From: Flavobacterium potami
Lineage (GTDB): Bacteria; Bacteroidota; Bacteroidia; Flavobacteriales; Flavobacteriaceae
DNA: 64,000 nt
Direction of reading: 5' to 3'
NCBI RefSeq assembly: GCF_020026915.1
Contig: NZ_JAINUY010000001.1
Location: 1,240,001-1,304,000 of the forward strand
The position numbers and the translations under genes were made by a program. The notes under the pieces were generated by a model. The model saw only the letters and a program-made list of their open reading frames with translations. It was not told the DNA's origin and did not search any database. Of the stretch, positions 1 through 8,219 are shown in pieces (the stretch's first letter is position 1; each line of letters opens with the position of its first letter).

Positions 1-1721
1 AAAAAATGGAATCGGTTAAAGATCAAATGATGAATCCGATTGCGAATTTAACTTTCGGCGGATTCATGAAGGGCGATAACTTAAAACCAGACGGAACTTA
101 TTTAGGAAAATATCAGGATACCGATTTTAAAGGTTTTAATTTAACGAGCATTAAACCTTCAAAAAAACATTCGTTAGAAATTTATTTAAATACTGACCAA
201 TCTGATTTTTCAACTTGGAATAACGGTTTACAAAGTTTGATTGCTTCAAATAAAAATACCGCAAAACAAGCCGAAAAAAACACGATAAAATGGTGGAATA
301 ATTTCTGGAATCGCAGTTTTATTTTTACACAAAAAAATCAATCGATTGGGAAGGATTCGGTTTATCAAATCGGACAGAATTATCAGTTGTTCAGATACAT
401 GTTGGGTTGCAATGCGTACGGAAAATATCCAACGAAATTCAACGGCGGACTTTTTACGGTTGATCCTGTTTACACGAATAAAGATTTGAATTTCACACCC
501 GATTTTAGAAATTGGGGCGGAGGAACGATGACCGCTCAAAATCAGCGATTGGTTTATTTTCCGATGGTAAAAAGCGGTGATTTTGATATGATGAAATCGC
601 AATTGAGTTTTTATTTGGATTTGCAAAAAAATGCCGAATTACGCAGTAAAGTCTATTGGAAACACAACGGAGCATCTTTTACAGAACAATTAGAAAATTT
701 CGGACTTCCTAATCCTGCTGAATACGAATGGAAACGTCCCGCCGATTATGATCCGGGAATGGAATATAATGCTTGGCTGGAATACGAATGGGATACTGTT
801 TTAGAATTCTGCCAAATGATGTTACAACAGAAAGAGTATGCAAAAGAAGACATTCAGAAATACAACCCATTTATCATAAGCTGTTTGCGTTTTTTCGATG
901 AACATTATCAATATTTAGCGAAACAAAGAGGTCGAAAAGCTTTGGACGGAAACGGAAAATTAGTTCTTTTCCCAGGTTCAGCTGCTGAAACTTACAAAAT
1001 GACGAATAACTCAAATAGCACGATTTCGGCTTTGCAAGTTATTACAGAAAGTCTTTTAAACCTTTCGGCGAATGAATTGTCAAAAGAAGACGTTGAATAT
1101 TTAAAAGCATTTCAAAATAGAATTCCGCCTTTGAATTTTGGGCAGATTGAAAATCATAAAGTTCTGCTTCCTGCAAAAACTTGGGAACGAGTTAATAATA
1201 CGGAAGTGCCGCAATTGTATCCTGTTTATCCGTGGGGAATTTATGGCGTTGGGAAACCAGATTTAGAAACAGCTTTAAATACATGGAAATACGATCCGGA
1301 TGCTTTAAAATTCAGAAGTTACATTGGTTGGAAACAAGACAATATTTTCGCTGCTCGTTTAGGTTTGACCAATGAAGCATCAAAATACAATACGTTGAAA
1401 ATGGCCAATTCAGAACGACGTTTTCCAGCATTTTGGGGACCAGGTTTTGATTGGGTTCCAGATCATAATTGGGGAGGGTCAGGAATGATTGGCATGCAGG
1501 AAATGCTTTTACAAGAAGCAGACGGGAAAATCTATCTTTTTCCAGCTTGGCCAAAAGAATGGAATGTTCATTTTAAATTACATGCGAAACAAAACACTAC
1601 GATTGAAGCTGAATTGATTAATGGAGAAGTAAAGGTTTTAAAAGTAGTTCCAGAAGAAAGAAAAAAAGACATTATAAACCTGATTGGAAAATCAGAAACT
1701 GAAAAAATTACCATAAAATGA
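1..1721 (+). CDS. Large exported glycoside hydrolase, 5'-truncated (alpha/alpha-toroid, DUF5703-like)
   Basis: The frame is open to the window edge, so the true start lies upstream; about 571 residues are seen from the first Met at 6. The sequence is rich in Trp, Tyr and Asn, with the helical aromatic pattern of (alpha/alpha)6-barrel glycosidases, including a YNAWLEYEWDTVLEF segment near residue 257 and a FDWVPDHNWGG segment near 480. The C-terminal 90 residues look like the small beta domain that closes GH95-like enzymes (IYLFPAWPKEWNV). I recall similar Bacteroidota proteins annotated as DUF5703-containing, but I cannot name a substrate. The stop overlaps the next start as ATGA, so it is translationally coupled to the PL1 lyase and probably acts on pectin side chains. 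The family call is tentative; the glycosidase call is better supported. Confidence 0.6.
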   Translation, partial: KMESVKDQMMNPIANLTFGGFMKGDNLKPDGTYLGKYQDTDFKGFNLTSIKPSKKHSLEIYLNTDQSDFSTWNNGLQSLIASNKNTAKQAEKNTIKWWNNFWNRSFIFTQKNQSIGKDSVYQIGQNYQLFRYMLGCNAYGKYPTKFNGGLFTVDPVYTNKDLNFTPDFRNWGGGTMTAQNQRLVYFPMVKSGDFDMMKSQLSFYLDLQKNAELRSKVYWKHNGASFTEQLENFGLPNPAEYEWKRPADYDPGMEYNAWLEYEWDTVLEFCQMMLQQKEYAKEDIQKYNPFIISCLRFFDEHYQYLAKQRGRKALDGNGKLVLFPGSAAETYKMTNNSNSTISALQVITESLLNLSANELSKEDVEYLKAFQNRIPPLNFGQIENHKVLLPAKTWERVNNTEVPQLYPVYPWGIYGVGKPDLETALNTWKYDPDALKFRSYIGWKQDNIFAARLGLTNEASKYNTLKMANSERRFPAFWGPGFDWVPDHNWGGSGMIGMQEMLLQEADGKIYLFPAWPKEWNVHFKLHAKQNTTIEAELINGEVKVLKVVPEERKKDIINLIGKSETEKITIK

Positions 1722-4168
1722 TTAAGAAATTAGTTAGTTCATTTGCTTTAGCAATGCTTTTGACAGCAAATGGACACGCACAAAATACCGATAAACAGGT
1801 TGTAAAAGTCGATTTTGACTTTTTTCAAAGAAGATTGGAAGAAGTTCACGATCCAAGTTACGATTCGTGGGTGATCAATGAAAATAAAGAAGACCAGAAA
1901 ACGTTTAATGGGGTGACTTTTAAACTAAAAGGAAACTTCACTTCAAAATGGTACAAGGTCGGAATGAGCGCTCCGTTTTATAATAAATTAGGCTCTGACG
2001 GATTGGTTACAACTGAAAATTTAGAACTGAAGATTAGCGGTTTAAAAGATGGTAAACATACACTTTTGACGTTTCATAATGCCTTTGATGTCATTACAGG
2101 AAAAACTTTTTCGCCAATAAAAATCTTTGTAAACGGAAAACTTCAAGAAACTGTAAATGCTAGTCAAAGAGCTAATGCTAAAGCAGATGCAGCAATGGCT
2201 TACATTACATTCAATGCAGAAAAAGGAAAAGATGTTGTGGTTCGTTTTGAAATTGATCCAACGAATAATGCTGATATTGTAAAACAAATCGTTGTGAATG
2301 GTTTTGAATTGGACACACCAAACTTAATGAATCAGGCGCGTTTTCCAGAACCTGCAAATAGAGATGAACATGTTGAAGTTACTAAAAATGTAATTTTAAA
2401 ATGGGATGCTCCGAAAAATGTTGTCGCTCATAAATTGTATTTCGGTTTAGATCAAAACACAATAGCAAACGCAACAGAATCTTCAAAAGAATTTAAAGGA
2501 AAATTAGTTGATAAAAATTTCTCTGTTTCTGATTTATACAGCGGTTCAACTTATTATTGGAGAGTAGATGAAGTGGATAATAACGGACAGGAAACTTTAG
2601 GAAATGTTTGGTCGTTTAAACCTGCTCAATTGGCTTTTCCAGGTGCTGAAGGTTATGGACGTTATGCTGTTGGAGGACGTGGCGGAAAAGTAATTGAAGT
2701 AACAAATCTAAACGATGACGGGCCAGGAAGTTTACGTGATGCGATCAATCAGGAAATTGGTCCTAGAACGATTGTTTTTAATGTTTCGGGAAATATTAAA
2801 CTGGCTTCGAGATTGGTTGTAAATCAGCCTTATATTACGATTGCTGGACAAACTGCTCCGGGCGAAGGAATTACAGTTACAAGAGCTCCAATTGGATTAA
2901 CAGGAAATGAAGGTGTGATTCGCTTTTTGAAAGTGAGAATTGGCGGTGGAAAAACGTTTGACGGAATGGGATTAACAGGAGCTAATTTCAGTATTATTGA
3001 TCATTGTTCAATCAGCTGGACAATTGATGAATCGTTTAGTTCTCGTGGTGCGCACCATATTACTTTACAACGAACTCTAATTTCTGAAGCTTTAAACGTG
3101 GCAGGACATGATAAATACGAAGCAGGAAAAATGCACGGTTATGCAGCTACAATTGGCGGAGATATCGGAAGTTTTCACCACAATTTACTAGCGCATAATG
3201 AAGGAAGAAACTGGAGTATTGGCGGTGGTTTAAGCGGTGACGGATTTTACACAGGAAGATTAGATATTCGTAACAACGTAGTGTACAACTGGGGAAAAAG
3301 AGCAACTGATGGTGGCGCAAACGAAGTAAACTTCGTAAATAATTATTACAAACCAGGAGCTTCAACTAAGATTTTTGTGGCTTTGAATGCACAACACGAA
3401 GGTGTTGGAAAAGGAATGCAGCGTTATTTCTTCGATGGAAATGTAATGCCAGGTTATTTCGATGAGAAATCTCAGGATAAAGGCAGAAAATCAACAATCA
3501 GTCATAACGAAATTGTGAATTATGAAACTTTCGTAGATAAACCATTTTTTGAGTCTTATGTAAACACACAATCGGCTAAAGGAGCTTATAAAAATGTTCT
3601 TTCAGACGTTGGAGCAAATCAGCCGTATTTTGACAAACACGATAACCGAATTATTGATGAAACTTTAAAAGGAACATTCACTTATAAAGGAAGCAAAAGC
3701 GGTTACGGCGGTATGATCGACAATGAAGAAGATGCTGGAGGATGGCCAAACTTTCCATCAGAAACTCGCGCAACAGATTGGGATACGGATCATGATGGAT
3801 TGCCAAATTGGTGGGAGAAAGCTTTTGGTTTAAATGAAAATTCACCAGCAGGAGATTTCTCAGATGCGAATTCAGATGTAGATAAAGACGGATTTACACA
3901 ACTAGATAATTATTTAGACTGGCTGGCACAACCTCATTATTTTATCAATTTAAAAGATAAAAAATCTTTGTCAGTTGCAGATTTTTTCAAAGGATACGAT
4001 AACAAGCCAGTTTATACTTTTTCTGAAGTTAAGAACGGAAAAGCAAGTTTAAAAGGAAAAGAAATTCAGTTTACAGCTGAAAATAAAGGTTTTGCATCAT
4101 TCGTAATCACTGTAAAAGATGCGGACGGAGATTCAATGAGCAGAACTATTAATTTCTTTGTAAAATAA
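1718..4168 (+). CDS. Multidomain pectate lyase, PL1 family
   Basis: An exported lyase of 816 residues that should cleave homogalacturonan by beta-elimination. The signal peptide ends NGHAQ near residue 22. Domains in order: an N-terminal beta-sandwich (about 25-205), a fibronectin-III-like module (about 210-300, ending YYWRVDEVDNNG), then the PL1 right-handed beta-helix from about 305 (PGAEGYGRYAVGGRGGK). The Ca2+-site motif DHCSISWTIDE is present, and Arg497 in EGRNWSIG sits at the catalytic Arg position, with Trp where the two sister lyases have Pro or Ala. A DTDHDGLPNWWEKAFGLN calcium-binding repeat begins near 688 and a small C-terminal Ig-like domain follows. It is much longer than the other two PL1 enzymes. 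Its start overlaps the preceding stop by 4 nt. Confidence 0.9.
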   Translation: MIKKLVSSFALAMLLTANGHAQNTDKQVVKVDFDFFQRRLEEVHDPSYDSWVINENKEDQKTFNGVTFKLKGNFTSKWYKVGMSAPFYNKLGSDGLVTTENLELKISGLKDGKHTLLTFHNAFDVITGKTFSPIKIFVNGKLQETVNASQRANAKADAAMAYITFNAEKGKDVVVRFEIDPTNNADIVKQIVVNGFELDTPNLMNQARFPEPANRDEHVEVTKNVILKWDAPKNVVAHKLYFGLDQNTIANATESSKEFKGKLVDKNFSVSDLYSGSTYYWRVDEVDNNGQETLGNVWSFKPAQLAFPGAEGYGRYAVGGRGGKVIEVTNLNDDGPGSLRDAINQEIGPRTIVFNVSGNIKLASRLVVNQPYITIAGQTAPGEGITVTRAPIGLTGNEGVIRFLKVRIGGGKTFDGMGLTGANFSIIDHCSISWTIDESFSSRGAHHITLQRTLISEALNVAGHDKYEAGKMHGYAATIGGDIGSFHHNLLAHNEGRNWSIGGGLSGDGFYTGRLDIRNNVVYNWGKRATDGGANEVNFVNNYYKPGASTKIFVALNAQHEGVGKGMQRYFFDGNVMPGYFDEKSQDKGRKSTISHNEIVNYETFVDKPFFESYVNTQSAKGAYKNVLSDVGANQPYFDKHDNRIIDETLKGTFTYKGSKSGYGGMIDNEEDAGGWPNFPSETRATDWDTDHDGLPNWWEKAFGLNENSPAGDFSDANSDVDKDGFTQLDNYLDWLAQPHYFINLKDKKSLSVADFFKGYDNKPVYTFSEVKNGKASLKGKEIQFTAENKGFASFVITVKDADGDSMSRTINFFVK

Positions 4169-4177
4169 AAAAATGAT

Positions 4178-4323
4178 TTTGCCACGAATTACACAAATTT
4201 CCACGAATTAATTTTTGCCACAGATTAAAAGATTATCACAGATTATAAAAAATCAATTTAATCTTTTTAATCTGTGGCAGAAAAAAAAGAAAAATTAGTG
4301 CAATTCGTGTAATTCGTGGCAAA
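4178..4323. repeat. Nested intergenic inverted repeat, GCCACGAATT family
   Basis: Outer arms (4178-4215 and 4293-4323) read TTTGCCACGAATTACAC and its near-perfect complement. Inner arms (4216-4238 and 4258-4279) read GCCACAGATTAAAA and its complement. The element fills the gap before the GH127 gene and could fold into a long hairpin in the transcript. The same family occurs near 21464, 24770 and 32293. Confidence 0.85.
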
Positions 4324-4339
4324 CAAAAAAATATTCAAA

Positions 4340-6355
4340 ATGAAAAAGAACATCATTCTATCCTCTTTATTTCTTTCAACTGTAATCTTTGCACAAAACA
4401 AAGGTTTGGTGGCGAATTCACAAAGTCCGTATTCAAAATTGCAAAGCGTTGGTTTGCAAGACGTAAAATGGACTAACGGATTCTGGAAAGAACAATTTGA
4501 TGTAGAAACCAAAAGTACCTTGCCGTATATGTGGGATTTGTATCATAGCGAAACCTCTCATGCATACAAAAACTTCGAGATTGCGGCAGGATTGGATAAA
4601 GGAACTTTCAAAGGGCCTTCTTTTCATGATGGCGATTTCTATAAGATTTTTGAAGGAATGGCAGCCACTTATGCCGTTACAAAAGACAAAAAACTCGATG
4701 CCGAAATGGATAAAGCTATTGCGCTTTTCGCGAAAGTACAGCGTAAAGATGGTTATATTCATACTCCTGTTTTAATTGATGAACGTTGGGGAACTTTAGG
4801 TCCAGAAGAAGTTAAAAAACAATTGGGTTTCGAGAAATACAATATGGGGCATTTAATGACTGCGGCCTGCATTCATTATCGTGCTACTGGAAAAACGAAT
4901 TTCCTAAATATTGCCAAGGGAGTTGCCGATTTCTTATACGATTTCTACAAAAAAGCATCTCCAGAATTGGCTAGAAATGCGATTTGTCCGTCTCATTATA
5001 TGGGAATTGTCGAAATGTACAGAACGGTAAAAGACCCAAAATATTTAGAATTGGCTAATAATCTGATTGATATTAAAGGAACTACGAATGATGGAACCGA
5101 TGACAATCAGGACAGAGTTCCGTTTAGACAGCAAACAACCGCAATGGGACACGCTGTAAGAGCGAATTACCTATATGCAGGAGTTGCAGATTTGTATGCC
5201 GAAACAGGAGAGAAGAAATTGTTAGACAATCTAGAATCTATTTGGGATGATGTGACGTATCGTAAAATGTACATTACAGGTGGTTGTGGTTCTTTATACG
5301 ACGGAGTTTCGCCAGACGGAACTTCTTACGATCCAACTGTGGTTCAAAAGATTCATCAGGCCTACGGAAGACCTTTCCAATTGCCAAATGCAACAGCTCA
5401 TACCGAAACTTGCGCCAATATTGGGAATGTGTTATGGAACTGGAGAATGCTGCAAATTACGGGAGATGCCAAATATGCTGATATTGTAGAATTAGCGCTT
5501 TACAACAGCGTACTTTCTGGAATGAATTTAGAGGGAGATAAATTCTTGTATAACAATCCGTTGAATGTTTCAAACGATTTGCCTTTTCACCAAAGATGGG
5601 GAAATGTGCGTGAAGGTTATATTGCATTATCAAACTGCTGCGCACCAAACGTAACGAGAACTGTTGCCGAAGTTGGGAATTACGCTTACAATCTTTCAAA
5701 AGAAGGTTTGTATATCAATTTATACGGAAGTAACAATTTGAATACAAAAACGTTAAACGGAGAAGCATTAGAGATTGAACAGCAAACCAATTATCCGTGG
5801 GACGGAAAAGTAACCTTGAAAATTGTAAAAGCTCCAAAAGATTTGCAGGCTTTCTTTTTAAGAATTCCGGGTTGGAGTCAGGACGCTGAAGTTTTGGTTA
5901 ATAATTCGAAAGTTTCAGATAAAATTGTTTCGGGAACTTATCTGAAATTAAATCAAAAATGGAAAAAAGGCGATGTGATCGAATTGAATATGCCAATGCC
6001 AGTTGAGTTGATGGAAGCGAATCCGTTAGTGGAAGAAGTTAAAAATCAGGTTGCTGTAAAAAGAGGACCTTTGGTATATTGTTTAGAATCAGATCAATTG
6101 CCCGCAAATACGAGTGTGAATGATGTTATTTTAAACTTGAATTCTGATTTTAAAACTGATTTTACAGAATTAAAAAACAGAAAATTAGTTACGATTGAAG
6201 CGACTTCAAAAATTGCTGCTGATAATTCTTGGAACAAAACGCTTTACAAACCGATTTCAACAAAAGATGGAAAATCTTTAACGGTAAAATTGGTTCCCTA
6301 TTTTGCGTGGGGAAATAAAGGACAAGGAGAAATGACGGTTTGGATGTCGCATTAA
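4340..6355 (+). CDS. GH127-type glycoside hydrolase (DUF1680; beta-L-arabinofuranosidase family)
   Basis: A 671-residue exported enzyme. I chose the ATG at 4340 (MKKNIILSSLFLSTVIFAQ, a clean signal peptide) over an in-frame ATG at 4316 that lies inside the flanking inverted repeat. The family signature is clear: Glu356 in HTETCANIG, Cys358, and Cys433-Cys434 in SNCCAPNVTRT. These match the zinc-bound cysteine/glutamate centre of GH127 beta-L-arabinofuranosidases. The family also includes the enzyme that removes aceric acid from RG-II, and GH146 is a close relative, so arabinofuranose is not the only possible substrate. Context (PL1, CE8, GH140, GH95) favours pectin side-chain trimming in the periplasm. 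Confidence 0.85.
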   Translation: MKKNIILSSLFLSTVIFAQNKGLVANSQSPYSKLQSVGLQDVKWTNGFWKEQFDVETKSTLPYMWDLYHSETSHAYKNFEIAAGLDKGTFKGPSFHDGDFYKIFEGMAATYAVTKDKKLDAEMDKAIALFAKVQRKDGYIHTPVLIDERWGTLGPEEVKKQLGFEKYNMGHLMTAACIHYRATGKTNFLNIAKGVADFLYDFYKKASPELARNAICPSHYMGIVEMYRTVKDPKYLELANNLIDIKGTTNDGTDDNQDRVPFRQQTTAMGHAVRANYLYAGVADLYAETGEKKLLDNLESIWDDVTYRKMYITGGCGSLYDGVSPDGTSYDPTVVQKIHQAYGRPFQLPNATAHTETCANIGNVLWNWRMLQITGDAKYADIVELALYNSVLSGMNLEGDKFLYNNPLNVSNDLPFHQRWGNVREGYIALSNCCAPNVTRTVAEVGNYAYNLSKEGLYINLYGSNNLNTKTLNGEALEIEQQTNYPWDGKVTLKIVKAPKDLQAFFLRIPGWSQDAEVLVNNSKVSDKIVSGTYLKLNQKWKKGDVIELNMPMPVELMEANPLVEEVKNQVAVKRGPLVYCLESDQLPANTSVNDVILNLNSDFKTDFTELKNRKLVTIEATSKIAADNSWNKTLYKPISTKDGKSLTVKLVPYFAWGNKGQGEMTVWMSH

Positions 6356-6427
6356 TTTTTTTGGGACGCGGATTGGACGGATTTACTTCGTAAAGACGCG
6401 GATTAAAAACAGATTTTAGTCTTAATG

Positions 6428-6531
6428 TTTGTCATTCCGAGGAACGAGGAATCACACTCGTAACTCGACAAAGATTGGCGATTAAGATTGTGGAATTTCT
6501 AGTGTGATCTTTCCTTCGTCAAGATGACAAA
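6428..6531. repeat. Intergenic inverted repeat, GTCATTCCGAGGAACG family
   Basis: Left arm 6428-6457 (GTCATTCCGAGGAACGAGG..TCACAC) pairs imperfectly with right arm 6502-6531 (GTGTGAT..CCTTCGTC..GATGACAAA). Two further copies lie at 18168-18267 and 23043-23148. A GACGCGGATT pair at 6365-6402 precedes it. Confidence 0.85.
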
Positions 6532-6555
6532 ACAAAATCAATAAATAAAAAAACT

Positions 6556-7539
6556 ATGAAATATATTCTGGCTTTATTTTTAATAACGTTTTCTGTATCA
6601 GCCCAGACGCTCGATAAAAAATTAGCCTTAACTGTTGCTCAAGACGGTTCTGGAGATTTTAAAACCATTCAGGAAGCGGTAAATAATGTCAAAGACAATT
6701 CAGAAAAACGTGTTGTGATCACCATAAAGCCAGGAAAGTATGTGGAGAAATTAGAAATTCCAGTTTCTAAACCATTCATTACTTTAAAAGGAACAGACAG
6801 AAATAAAACCATTATTTCGTTTGATGATTATTCAGGGAAACCGCTTCGAGAACCAGATCCGTCAGGGAAAAAGGCATTTGGAACAGGAACTTCTTATTCT
6901 TTTATGATTAGAGGAAACGATTGTACACTTGAAAACTTAACTGTCGAAAATACGGCAGGAAGAGTAGGACAGGCGGTTGCACTTCATATAAAAGGAGATA
7001 GAGTTATCGTAAAGAATTGTAATCTTTTAGCAAATCAGGACACACTTTATTTATCCGAAGGAAATACCCGCATTTATTTCGAAAACTGCTTCATCAACGG
7101 AACAACTGATTTTATTTTTGGTGCTGCAACAGCATATTTTTATAAATGTACAATTGAAAGCTTAATAAACTCTTATATTACGGCAGCTTCGACACCGCAG
7201 GGACAGGCTTATGGTTTTGTTTTTACAGATTGTAAGCTTACTGCGAAAGACAAATCGGTAGACAAAGTATTTTTGGGAAGACCTTGGAGACCTTATGCGC
7301 AAACCGTTTTAATTAATACTGATATGGGTTCGCATATTATTCCAGAAGGATGGAACGCATGGATCGACACTAGATTTCCAGATAAAGACAAAACGGCTTA
7401 TTATGCAGAATTTGGAAGTAAAGGTGTAAGTGCAAAAGATATTTCTCAGCGTGTTGTATGGTCGCATCAATTAAAGAAAGAGGAAATCAAAAAATACGAT
7501 CGAGATTTAGTTTTAAACGGATGGAATCCAAATAAATAA
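6556..7539 (+). CDS. Pectin methylesterase, CE8
   Basis: A 327-residue exported beta-helix esterase that removes methyl groups from homogalacturonan, exposing it to the PL1 and GH28 enzymes. The signal peptide is MKYILALFLITFSVSAQ. The CE8 motifs are complete: GDFKTIQEAV at about 32, Asp162 in NQDTLY, Asp185 in GTTDFIFGA, and Arg242 in LGRPWRP. These fit the acid/base Asp, nucleophile Asp and substrate Arg of plant and Erwinia pectinesterases. Length is typical for a single-domain enzyme. A rho-independent terminator follows, so this gene probably ends the first transcription unit in the window. Confidence 0.95.
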   Translation: MKYILALFLITFSVSAQTLDKKLALTVAQDGSGDFKTIQEAVNNVKDNSEKRVVITIKPGKYVEKLEIPVSKPFITLKGTDRNKTIISFDDYSGKPLREPDPSGKKAFGTGTSYSFMIRGNDCTLENLTVENTAGRVGQAVALHIKGDRVIVKNCNLLANQDTLYLSEGNTRIYFENCFINGTTDFIFGAATAYFYKCTIESLINSYITAASTPQGQAYGFVFTDCKLTAKDKSVDKVFLGRPWRPYAQTVLINTDMGSHIIPEGWNAWIDTRFPDKDKTAYYAEFGSKGVSAKDISQRVVWSHQLKKEEIKKYDRDLVLNGWNPNK

Positions 7540-7581
7540 GATAATATTTTTTTAGTCTTTTGTAACAAGTATTCTAAATAT

Positions 7582-7617
7582 AAACCCGCTTGCATCTATT
7601 GTTGAGCGGGTTTTTTT
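7582..7617 (+). terminator. Rho-independent terminator after the pectinesterase gene
   Basis: A perfect 9-bp stem (AAACCCGCT 7582-7590 / AGCGGGTTT 7605-7613) with a 14-nt loop and a run of T to 7617. Confidence 0.85.
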
Positions 7618-8219
7618 ATGTTCTATTTTTAGCTCTCTAATATTTTAGAAAAGCCATTTGCAATTCGTTGGTCAGAATTTACGTTTAAAAAAAAAATATT
7701 ATGCTAATTTTTTTAACCTAATTTTAAATAGTATCCTGTATTTGTTTTGTAGGTTTTTATATGTAAATTAAATGTTATTTTAATGATTAACTCTAACGTT
7801 TTCGTAAAAATAAACTATTTATAAGCGTCTACTTATCAGCTATGGTACTTCTTAATTTTGCAGAATAAATAGTATATGTATATTTTTGATGTAAATCTTA
7901 TTGTTTTTTAGTCAAAATAGGAATATAAATTTTGCTTTAAGCAATCAATTGACTTAAATATTTTGTATCGTTTATTTTTTTCATTCGTTTTTTATTAATA
8001 TTGTTTTTTTTGTGACGTTTTTTTTGAATTTATGTTATTAAAACAGGATACAGCAGGACGGTTCTCATATATCATCGTCATATTTTTGGAATACTAAAAT
8101 AAATGTGTTTTAAACATTTAATAAAATTCTTTAAGATTTCTTTAAGTAAAATTTTATTTTAATTAAGACATGTTAACATGACTAACTAACAATTAATAAC
8201 CTAACCAAAAAAAACATTT
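7618..8219 (+). promoter_or_regulatory. Control region of the first susCD pair
   Basis: This is the only gene-free stretch longer than 300 bases; I see no ORF or RNA gene in it. A candidate Bacteroidota promoter is TTTTG (7856-7860), 20 nt, then TATTTTTG (7881-7888), matching TTTG/TAnnTTTG spacing. A TAATTTTG at 7853-7860 is an alternative -7. The word ACAGGATAC occurs at 8043-8051 and, inverted, at 7731-7739. It recurs upstream of the gene at 39647 and, with one change, upstream of the RuBisCO-like gene. A 12-bp palindrome CATGTTAACATG lies at 8169-8180. The long leader suggests substrate-dependent regulation, but no regulator gene is nearby. Confidence 0.5.

Noticed and set aside
4316..4339. 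Upstream in-frame ATG for the GH127 gene
   Set aside because: It lies at the end of the inverted repeat and would put a hydrophilic stretch in front of a normal signal peptide; ATG 4340 is preferred.
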